This document shows positions 56,150-64,000 of a stretch of 64,000 bases of DNA, piece by piece. Origin of the DNA: Symsagittifera roscoffensis. Taxonomy: Eukaryota; Xenacoelomorpha; Acoela; Convolutidae. The notes under the pieces are model-generated. The model worked only from the letters and a program-made list of their open reading frames with translations, made no database searches and had not been told where the DNA came from. Location of the stretch: positions 32,679,301 to 32,743,300 of the forward strand of contig NC_087066.1 of the NCBI RefSeq assembly GCF_963678635.1. The letters are read 5' to 3'. The stretch's first letter is position 1. Each line of letters begins with the position of its first letter. The position numbers and the translations under genes are program-made.

Positions 56150-56390
56150 TGATGTGGGCAATCTGACCTAAAATGACCCTCCAAGTTGCAAAAAAAAACA
56201 CCTGGGACCGCATTTTGCAAATGCTCCTCTCATGAAAACTTTATGATCGATTTCCGACGCATCTTCATCTTTGAGACTAAAATCGATGGACTTCATACCC
56301 TGCTTGTAGGTTGAGCATGCTGATATATGACGGTCTGTCGAACTGCAGTTCGCACAGGAGCGTCCATTGTCCATGTCGTCCCTAAGCTTG
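56150..56390 (-). pseudogene. gag nucleocapsid zinc-knuckle region
   Basis: Reading from 56374: GRSCANCSSTDRHISACST (a first C-x2-C-x5-H-x4-C knuckle: CANC, H, C), then a CGPRCFF string. A run of nine T on the minus strand (plus-strand A9 at about 56190-56198) shifts the frame; in the other frame the reading is FFCNLEGHFRSDCPHQA, the remainder of a C-x2-C-x4-H-x4-C knuckle. The second knuckle is therefore split exactly by the homopolymer. Confidence 0.75.
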
Positions 56391-56439
56391 TACCATCTGT
56401 TACCCTGTTTTGCAAGTCTATTGTTAAAATTGCCATAAT

Positions 56440-57530
56440 TTTTTTTATTTTAACCTGATCTCATAGCAAGCTTCAGCAATAGATATTCCTTGGATTGCAG
56501 TCGCAGTTCCTCCGGTCTAGGTGCATTGGTTGTATAGTGTGTTGCTAACCTTGTCCTATGTTCATCGTTCTTCACCCCATCTATGAAATTTGAGGCCACT
56601 TCCAAGTTCATCCTGCTGTTTGACTCGTCTGGTTGGCTACGCCTCCTTAGCATTTCTAAGTCATCTAAGAACTTGTATATGGTTTCGTCTTCACATTGCT
56701 TTTGTTTCTCGAAGCGCATAATGGCTTAGTTTCCTTGCACCTCTGAGGCAAAGCAATTCACCAGGATTTTGAAGATTATCTCGGCTGTGTCCCGCTGGTA
56801 TTGCTTTTTGGCCATAACGCACTTCAGGGCTGTTCCTTCCAAGTTGCTGGTGAGCTTACTACATTCTTGTCTTTCAGTCATGTCTTCTCACTCAAAATGC
56901 ATTTCAGGACTGTCTCTTCCAAGTTGCTGGTGAGCGCACTACATTATTGTCTTTCTGTCAAGTCTTCTTCCTCAAGTCTTCTTCCTATCCAGATATCTCT
57001 ACAGCCATCAGATTCATCCTTATAACATCTTGGTTTCTTAAATAACCTTCTTGACTTCTCGCTGCGCTCACTGGTCCTGGGCAACCTCGTGAGAAAAGTG
57101 TCCAAAGACCTGTTCAGAGGTTCAAACGCCGAGACCATTGCCTTTGCATCACCTGACTGTCCCGCTTGATCGTTAAAATCTGTTGTTTGAGGCTCTGGAA
57201 TTTCGCTCCTGTCTGAGTCGTTTTGCTGATATCTTCCTTGATTTGTGTGGTTGCAGATTGGGGAATCACTTCTCCCAGTCGAGTTTACGTCTCGCATAGT
57301 TCGTTCATTCGTGATCGGTCTGCTGCCAGTAGAACCTCCCCTGATATTCGTTGCCCCTCTCGGCCTTTTGCTCCCGGTTGCATTGCTGGATGAGTAACCC
57401 CTTCCTCTTTTGGATCCATAGGTCCTTCTTCTGTTTGGGTGCGCGTTGAAGCTCACTTTTGGCTCTCTCTGCTAGCCTCTCTCGAGTGTGTTCCTCTATT
57501 CCTAGATCAGCTCTTACTTCTCAGAAGACA
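56440..57530 (-). pseudogene. gag capsid-like region
   Basis: 56450-56719 reads DETIYKFLDDLEMLRRRSQP, then SRMNLEVASNFIDGVKNDEH and YTTNAPRPEELRLQSKEYLL, the pattern of a retrotransposon capsid C-terminal domain (Pfam Retrotrans_gag-like). 56944-57456 is an arginine/serine-rich segment (RRRTYGSKRGRGYSSSNATG), probably disordered and RNA-binding. An 80-bp tandem duplication at about 56823-56982 disrupts the capsid between them. Confidence 0.7.
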
Positions 57531-58650
57531 TCCAGCCTGTCCATGATAGCCTGAGAGCGTCTTTCCAACATCGCATCTATCCTTGTATCGAGAGTCCCGA
57601 GAGTCTGCTCTTGCTGTTGCTGACTTCGTAGTTGTCTCAGTTCATCTCTCAATCGTTCCTCTCTTCCCCCAGCCTCCCTCGTCATTCGCGACAAATTCTT
57701 GGCCAAGTAGTCATCCGTTTTTTGTTTTAAACGTTTTTCGCTCCTTCTGACTTCCTGTGGTTAATCTCTTCCCGCTGGCTTTCTCTCTCAACATGAACTG
57801 TTCTTTCTAGTTCACTCATTCTTTTTGACATCTGTTCATTCTGTTCACCCAAGCTATCCACAATCTTGGTCAAGGCCTCTTCCATTGATGCTCCGTTGTC
57901 TACCAATGCAGTCACTAGTGGTGCCGTCACCCGATTGGTTCCAGGCAAATTAGTGCTGGTCGAAACTCGAGTTTTATCTCTCTGTTTCGATATGTCTTTA
58001 TAATCAGCCCCTAGTTCCACTGGTGTGGTCCCTGACCCTGTGATTCTGGTCGTTCCGGATCACACATCCGAGTTGGTCGTTGTCATGAACCCTCTTGAGC
58101 GGTATTTTCCATCAATAGTCTTGTTTATGGTTCTGATCTCACCAAACCAGTCCGAAAAGCCATTCTCCATGTTTTCTATATGCCTCGTTTTCATAGGTCG
58201 AGTTGTTCAGGCTCACTTGAGACCCAAAGTTATCGATTTCCCCATTTTCATTTTCGTCTTCCTCTTTCTGAGTGTCTTCTTCATCACCTGTTACCGCTCC
58301 CATTGTAAATTGGAAGAAGTTTCCAAAGGTGTTCTTATTTTTTCCGAAAACGAGGAAGACGTTGCTTCCCTCTCTGTCACCCCATGCATCATGGTGTTAT
58401 CAGTAAGTAGACCTGCTGCCGCTGGATTCTCAGTCGAGATGTTGGGCAAATCAAGAGTCCTGGCCAAAGGTGCGAAATCGTGGCCTTGTTCTAAGGGAGT
58501 AGATTCACTCGTTAACCGACTACTACCATCTGCTTCCGTTCCACGTCACGCCCGATTCTCATCCAGAGCGGGGTTTAAATGTATCTCCACTTGCAACATT
58601 GCTTTTTCGTCCTCCGAAGCCTTTTGAATCCTTGTTTCAACCATTCAGCC
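57531..58650 (-). pseudogene. gag N-terminal region with coiled coil
   Basis: Begins around an ATG at about 58644 (VETRIQKASEDEKAMLQVEI) and continues through acidic segments (GDEEDTQKEEDENENGEID, about 58240-58310). 57727-58020 reads LTKIVDSLGEQNEQMSKRMS and ELERTVHVERESQREEIN, a coiled coil, and 57521-57706 continues with RLRDELRQLRSQQQQEQTLG. Stops and frame changes are frequent. Self-assembly via the coiled coil is inference. Confidence 0.65.
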
Positions 58651-58700
58651 TGAAGCTTTCTTTTTTTTTTCGTTCCGAGTGTTCTCGGTCTTTTCCATAA

Positions 58701-60123
58701 AAGGGTCATTCATTGATTTCCTTTGTTTCTTTGGTATAAGTTTTTTTATATATATTAGGTATCCTCGACTTGTTTAGCCTCATCTTAATTTATAGCTATT
58801 TTCGATTCACACACTCGATTCGCTCACTACCGGATTCGTTGTCTGATAATATTAACACAACACGATAGTGTCATAAAGTTTTAACTAACAAGTGACCACA
58901 AATCTTAGTAAGTTATTTCAGAACAGCTTGTATACAAATTATGCACAACAAATGATTGGCTATTGGATAAAAAACTAGCACAGACTGATGATGTCAAAAA
59001 CTTAAGAAATAGTGTAGTCACTACCCAATCGAGAACTTTTAATTAAGGGTTAAAAACTAAACACAAAAAAACGTATGTGTAATGCAGCTGTTCTGTCGCA
59101 AATTGATAGTTGAACTGGTTTCTGAAGAAAAAGCTTTCCCTTTTTAAGATCAACAGACAAAACTTGAAGGCAGACTTGAGCAAGAAGAAAATTTAAATGG
59201 AACAAGAAATCTTACACAACAAGATATTCCAACTCCATCACTTTTCGCTAATGAAGAAATAGTCGAAGCATTGCCAACAACAACACAACGAAGCCCCTAT
59301 TCATGCTACACTTACAACACCAAAAATTAAAAAAATAGCATTTCCGCAAACAACTAGACCATCCAGAGTAAAACCTTCCGTTATTCCAAAATACTCACAA
59401 ATGGATAATCTAATATTTAAACCAGTAACGACATCAAAACAAACAAAAAAGCAGAAAACGTCTAACAGAAACAACTTTTCAGACCATAACTATAACCTTT
59501 TTTTGCATAAACCAAAACAACAAAACCCCCTATATGACCAGTTTAAGCCAACCACAAGCACAAAACTATAATCAAAACGTACCACAATTAGCCTCAAACA
59601 CAGTTTTTTTAACAATCAACCACGAGCTACAACAAATTGTAGCGAAAATTATCCATTTTTCCAGCAAAATAAAAACTTGACAAATAAACACTCTACATGA
59701 AATCAACCACATTACTCAGAACATGAAGAATACTATAGTCAAAATCAACAATGATTCAGTAAAAACCAACAAACAAAAACAGGAATATTGATCAACCAAA
59801 TACTATTTTTCAAACAGATCTTTTCAAACCAAATACACAAAACGAACAAACTTGATGAACAAGACATAACCCAACGTCATATAACAATATTTTTTAATCA
59901 CAAAATCTTATAAATACACAAGGTTATCAACCAACTCAAATGCAAAATGAAATCTCCTTACCATACCATTTACAACAACATGAAACAACAAAAACAAAAC
60001 TAACAATTTTTTCTCAAATACCAAATGCCGCAGAATTGCTACAAATGGCTATGAATCCATACCTTATGGGTGGATCTTCTATATCTTCAAACAAATATCT
60101 TTGATTGATAATAACAGGAACAG
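58701..60123 (+). pseudogene. 5' region and N-terminal gag traces of the right-hand gypsy-like element
   Basis: Composition returns to AT-rich. From about 59190 the plus strand shows broken, asparagine/glutamine/threonine-rich readings (e.g. YNQNVPQLASNTVF near 59560-59610). These suit a low-complexity gag N-terminus with many stops. 58701-59190 has no recognisable feature and should contain the junction between the two elements. Confidence 0.45.
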
Positions 60124-60627
60124 ATGGTTGATCCTGAATACTCAGTAGAAGCTTATTTAAACGTAGTCACAGCCAATTTAATTTTAAATACAGGAACTGA
60201 ACCAAAAAATTTGCCACTTCATCAATATTGGATACATAGACGCACAGCTCTAATCCAAACCACACTTGATGGCGCAGCGCAAAAATGGTTTTCAATTTTA
60301 CCTATAGATATTAAATCAGATTGGAAAAGATTCATACAAAAATTTTCAAAAATGCTCGACTCTGAAAGAAACAAACAACATCGAAGAGTTCTATGCAACA
60401 AAATTTGTAGTATCCTTAATGAAACTATTAAACAACTTGCAAAAAGAATCAAACCATTGGTCAGAAAAACATATTTCCCTAATACACATGACTATAAAAA
60501 CACAAAAGTGACAGAACTTTTAATGATGACTCTAACACCACAATTAAGGAAAATAGCAATAAAAAAGAGAGCATCGCATCCATCTTCAATTTGGAAGAGA
60601 TATGTACTTCCAAAAACTAGTAGATAA
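60124..60627 (+). pseudogene. gag capsid of the right-hand gypsy-like element
   Basis: A 167-codon stretch with YSVEAYLNVVTANLILNTG, HRRTALIQTTLDGAAQKWFS, DWKRFIQKFSKML and LNETIKQLAKRIKPLVRKTY. The LDGAAQKWF and F-x3-F-x-K pattern is that of Ty3/gypsy-type gag capsids. It runs into the repeated segment at 60603. Unlike the 42-58.7 kb element it is lysine/asparagine-rich and very AT-rich. Confidence 0.8.
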
Positions 60628-61154
60628 ACTAGAACAAGCTGAAATCACTACGAAACTGGAAGAGGCAGAAAGTGTTAAAATACAATACGCAAACAACATC
60701 CATACACCTACTTACCAAATAAAAAACATTCATGACTCTGCCACTGAACTAGCTGAAAAAATCACTCAAATAAAAAATATTTACGAGAGAAATTCAAATT
60801 TTAGTGGCAAACAATCATTTGAAAAATGGTGTAACTATTGCCGTAGATGTGGACATACATGAAAAAAGACCAAAATTTACCAAACAAAAACATTCATACT
60901 AATAATAAATCAGGAAATCCACTTCCAGATTATAAAAATACCTCTAGACAACAATCACCTTACAGAAATAGCTACCGAGGAAGATCTCCAAATCAAAGAA
61001 ATTCACAACCTTTTTTACAGAATAGATATAATCGATCAAACTGTCAAAACAATCTGTACTTCCAAAAACTAGTAGATAAACTAGAACAAGCTGAAATCAC
61101 TACGAAACTGGAAGAGGCAGAAAGTGTTAAAATACAATACGCAAATAACATTCA
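60603..61154. repeat. about 98-bp direct repeat, 452 bp apart, inside gag
   Basis: TGTACTTCCAAAAACTAG starts at 60603 and again at 61055. The copies agree for about 98 bp with a single visible change (AACAACAT against AATAACAT). In both places the frame reads YFQKLVDKLEQAEITTKLEE. The 354 bp between them include a damaged zinc knuckle. Confidence 0.9.
60820..60862 (+). pseudogene. damaged gag zinc knuckle
   Basis: Reads KWCNYCRRCGHT followed by a TGA stop and KKD: C-x2-C-x3-G-H, with the last Cys missing. It resembles a nucleocapsid CCHC knuckle that has lost its end. Confidence 0.6.
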
Positions 61155-61157
61155 GAA

Positions 61158-61480
61158 ATGGTATTCAGAAATTCAGAAAAACAATCAATAAATATTCAAG
61201 ATCAAACTCAAACAAAAGTGATTACTCCAATTACAATAGAAATCGTTCACATTCAAACTCCCGAAATAGATATTATTCAAATGACCGTTCTAGAAATTCC
61301 TCATATAATCGAAACAGAAACTATTCAAACAAAAAGGAATAGACAATACCCAAATAATAGATCACGAAACCATTCAAACAAACGATCAAACTATAATAGT
61401 TATCACAATAGATCACGTGACAATTCCAATAACCGAAATTCTAAATATTCAAACCGACTAAGAAATTGTTCTTAGTCACC
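61158..61480 (+). pseudogene. arginine/serine/asparagine-rich gag tail
   Basis: The frame at 61124-61342 reads NKYSRSNSNKSDYSNYNRNR, then SHSNSRNRYYSNDRSRNSSY. After a frame change it becomes NNRSRNHSNKRSNYNSYHNR at 61380-61440. Low-complexity RS/RN repeats suggest a disordered nucleic acid-binding tail. Confidence 0.6.
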
Positions 61481-62544
61481 ACATAGAAAAAAAACACAGT
61501 ATCAAAATTCATAACCAAACTATAGAACTAGCACACCTAAATAACGAAGACAAATCAACCAAGTACAATCAACTGAGGAAACCCAATCAACTACTCCCGG
61601 TATTGATAACACAGAAAATTCAGAATTACAACTAAATCACTTAAATTGTGAATCCACAAATGAAGAAAGCGAAACAGAAAACACGCTTACGATTAACATG
61701 CTTCAAAATGAAAATGAATAAGAAACACCAATCGAATCGAGTTATTACCAAAACCATAATAATCATTCTCAAATTTCCGATAAGAACAAAAACATAACAG
61801 ACTATACCGAACAAGCATTTAAAGGAAGTTCATGTACAAACAATATATATCAGAATACAATTAAAGTACAACTAAAAAAACAGTTGGACAAGTCCACTTC
61901 TCTTAGAAAGCCGAAAGAGCAAAAATTTTTCATCACCAGACATGGAAATTGATTTTTCAAATAGTTCATGAGCAGAATCAAATTTTATAAAAATTCCCAC
62001 ATGGAATGAAATACAAACTTTACATGCAAAATGATTACCTAGCAAAATGATTACATAGCAAAATGACTACCCCAGCATAGGGATCAATTTTAACAAATTT
62101 TGGAAAAATTCAATTATTTCTTGTTCCCACTTGAATGATGGAAAAAATTAAATTTTTAACTAAATCTTTCAAACAAACATCCCATATCACAGATATAAAA
62201 CACAATGTCCTTGAAATACCATTTATTACTAAATTTTTTCCCACTATTATTATTTTATCAGCAAAATACATAGAAAAGATAAATAGGAGCAGAATCTGGA
62301 GCAGAATCAAATGGCAATATCCTAAATAGCAAAATACATATGCATTAAAAAAATACAAGAATTAAAAACACATCAATTACATTGTTTCAAAGATTAAAAA
62401 AAACAACCTCCATTTGTCTTTAAATTTTACCCTACATATAACCAAGAATGAACACACCTGAAATTACTAGCGGAATATGTATATAACTTCTCAATAAGTC
62501 AAGTCCACCAGCACAACATGAAACCAAACAAATAACGACTACAC
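61481..62544 (+). pseudogene. broken gag-pol junction of the right-hand element
   Basis: Short plus-strand pieces only: acidic/asparagine-rich readings (about 61560-61760) and MEKIKFLTKSFKQTSH with ITDIKHNVLEIPFITKF (62135-62329), which could be the protease region, though I see no D-T/S-G motif. Short local repeats (CAAAATGATTACCTAGCAAAATGATTACATAGCAAAATGACTAC) lie at 62025-62070. Confidence 0.4.
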
Positions 62545-62860
62545 ATGTCAGACCTTGAATTCAAGCCAATTCTCAAAATTTTCCGAATTACAATCTCATC
62601 AATTAAAAACGCAAAAAATATAAGCTCAGATATAATTTCATTACATGTATACAAAAATTCTCCATATAAAATAACATTGCCTCTAGCACTTTTAGGTTTT
62701 TGTGAAACAAATGCTACATTTTCTCCTACAATAGAAATAGCAGATAGAGTAAATTATTTCTTGAATTTATTAGATATATGTCAATCAACGATTCTTAATG
62801 AAGAATTATTAAATAATAATCTAATAAGTGATAAAAAACGAAACACAAACTAATTTATAA
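62545..62860 (+). pseudogene. pol segment upstream of RT (right-hand element)
   Basis: A 102-codon stretch: ISSDIISLHVYKNSPYKITL, LALLGFCETNATFSPTIEIA, then LLDICQSTILNEELLNNNLI. It lies where gypsy-type elements have the protease-to-RT linker, with a PLALLGFCE strand. It then continues in broken frames to 63000. Confidence 0.6.
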
Positions 62861-63004
62861 AAACACCTGATTTTAAACCAACATTTCCAATATCGAAATA
62901 TACCTCTGAACAACAAAAATTCCTTACAATGTTCAGTTTTCAAAACTCCTCAAATTACGCAAAAAGAATTTGAACAACTAGCTGAACTACAACTTAAATA
63001 CCCA

Positions 63005-63780
63005 ATGGCTTACGCTACATCTAATTTCGGGGATGGAAAAGTAAATTCGTCACTACCTCTAAAGTTTGACGCAATCTTCAAACAACAACAAGCAATTAAA
63101 GTTCCAATCCACTTAGAAGATAAAATCAATCGTTTTCTAGACATATTAGAGCAATACAAAATCATTTCTCCAGTAAAAAAAACAACGACAACCAAAAGGA
63201 AATACATTTATAACTCCCGTTATTATTCTAGCTAAAGGAGGTTCATTAAAAATCGTTTTAGACGCAAGATACCTCAATTACCTCAATTTAAAACCAAACT
63301 GTAATCGGCCCATAGAAGCAATTCAAGTAATTCTCACCAAAATGAACGGAAAATACTCTAAAAAAGCTGACATGAACAGCGCATACAATCGAATGCCACT
63401 AGATGAACAATCACGCCGCCTAATCAACAGCGTTTTAAGAATTTAGTAAAGTTTTCCGACCACTCAATCTCAGAAAAAGTGTCATAATAAATTTAGACAA
63501 TGTTTTCATGCTATCACGAACAAAAAACGAAATTTATTTTAAATTAGATAATTACCACCAAACACTACTTACGGAAACCATAAAAGCAGCTCCTGACAAA
63601 TCCCATTTTTTCCTCACTCGCTTAAAATTCTTTGGACATCTTATTGAAGGAAACACAATGACTCCATTAAAAACTCACATCGACGCAATCATAAAACTTC
63701 AACCTCCATCAAATAAAAAAAAATCCAAGAATTTCTTGGAATGCTTAACTTTTTATGTAAACACGTCTATAAAATGCAAT
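63005..63780 (+). pseudogene. reverse transcriptase of the right-hand gypsy-like element, internally deleted
   Basis: 63005-63235 reads IKVPIHLEDKINRFLDILEQ and YKIISPVKK (fingers). After a frameshift come FITPVIILAKGGSLKIVLDA (about 63209-63266) and the A motif KKADMNSAYNRMPL (Asp present, about 63364-63405). Then DEQSRRLIN jumps to VIINLDNVFML: the B motif is missing and the catalytic LDD has become LDN. 63508-63783 continues with SHFFLTRLKFFGHLIEGNTM (thumb). Confidence 0.8.
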
Positions 63781-63783
63781 TAA

Positions 63784-64000
63784 ATTTAGGACCATTTTAT
63801 AACATTCTCAGACAACAAAATAATTTTGAATGGACAACAAAACATCAGAAATGATTTGAAGAAAGAAAAACACATCTCGCTGAACAAATATCGAATACAA
63901 TTTCAGACCAAGCATTTTATGCTATGTGCGACGCCTCAAGTATCGGCAACGGCGCAACATTATTACAATCACACTGTGGAACAAAGAAAACGAAACTTAT
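63784..64000 (+). pseudogene. start of RNase H, cut by the window end
   Basis: In a shifted frame the reading continues LGPFYNILRQQNNFEWTT and then YAMCDASSIGNGATLLQSH (about 63923-63978), the first RNase H strand with its Asp (DAS). The element continues beyond 64000. Confidence 0.75.

Larger units (their letters stand above)
42000..58700 (-). mobile_element. very large, decayed Ty3/gypsy-like retroelement with post-integrase cargo
   Basis: A block clearly richer in G+C than its flanks, with coding traces on the minus strand nearly throughout. In transcription order: gag (58.65-56.4 kb), zinc knuckle (56.2 kb), protease (55.4 kb), RT (54.3-53.6 kb), RNase H (53.5-53.0 kb) and integrase (51.7-50.75 kb), the Ty3/gypsy order. 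Coding-like sequence then goes on for about 8.6 kb to about 42.05 kb. Frameshifts and stops are everywhere, so it is inactive. LTRs were not found by eye; a purine-rich minus-strand stretch near 41885-41905 could be a polypurine tract. About 16.7 kb is long for this group. Confidence 0.75.

Noticed and set aside
58025-58627. 200-codon plus-strand ORF opposite the gag N-terminus
   Set aside because: It has hydrophobic stretches that look like membrane helices. But the minus strand encodes acidic and coiled-coil gag sequence here, and the plus-strand frame is its reverse complement.

Overview
This is an AT-rich, repeat-crowded stretch of a eukaryotic genome, almost certainly an invertebrate animal. 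The evidence is one intron-containing host gene of an animal-specific family (ANKRD50-like), plus a Penelope-like element (PLE), two kinds of non-LTR retrotransposon (one with an APE-type endonuclease, one with a restriction-like endonuclease), a hAT-type MITE and two Ty3/gypsy-like LTR elements. I cannot name the species. A cnidarian-like host fits the repertoire but is not proven. I see no bacterial operons, CRISPR arrays, rRNA or convincing tRNA genes.

Layout. 1-13.9 kb: very AT-rich, non-coding or decayed DNA holding old LINE fragments (about 0.55-1.35, 3.2-3.6 and 7.0-7.7 kb), a diverged tandem repeat (1.54-2.45 kb), a 379-bp tandem duplication (4.5-5.3 kb), two older dispersed repeat families and a perfect hairpin (10.73 kb). 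14.1-18.7 kb: the host gene on the minus strand. A large first coding exon holds a P-loop NTPase and the start of an ankyrin array, followed by two small ankyrin exons; further exons must lie outside what I can recognise. A hAT MITE sits in its first visible intron. 19.8-23.1 kb: a broken PLE on the plus strand with a PHD-type zinc finger inserted between two reverse transcriptase motifs. 23.3-23.75 kb: an unrecognised 160-codon ORF.

23.9-39.4 kb: a composite tandem array. Each unit is a plus-strand APE-type LINE (PHD-like ORF1, endonuclease, RT) followed by the antisense 3' part of an RLE-type LINE. One unit is nearly full length, two are identical internal-deletion derivatives offset by exactly 3,411 bp, and one is more decayed but keeps a longer RLE element. 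39.4-42.0 kb: no recognisable genes; one inverted repeat.

42.0-58.7 kb: a block visibly richer in GC than its flanks, read on the minus strand. It is one very large, decayed Ty3/gypsy-like element: gag, zinc knuckle, aspartic protease, RT, RNase H, integrase. It then carries about 8.6 kb of further coding-like sequence after the integrase. That extra region includes a possible SGNH-hydrolase-like domain followed by a hydrophobic segment, then several ORFs I cannot assign. 58.7-64.0 kb: a second, unrelated and more AT-rich gypsy-like element on the plus strand, running off the window, with gag, an internal 452-bp-spaced repeat and a partly deleted RT.

Nearly all coding sequence here belongs to mobile elements and is interrupted. 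The host gene exons are the only intact reading frames with clean splice sites. The most unusual items are the large gypsy-like element with its post-integrase cargo, the PHD finger inside the PLE reverse transcriptase, and the exact 3.4-kb composite LINE array.
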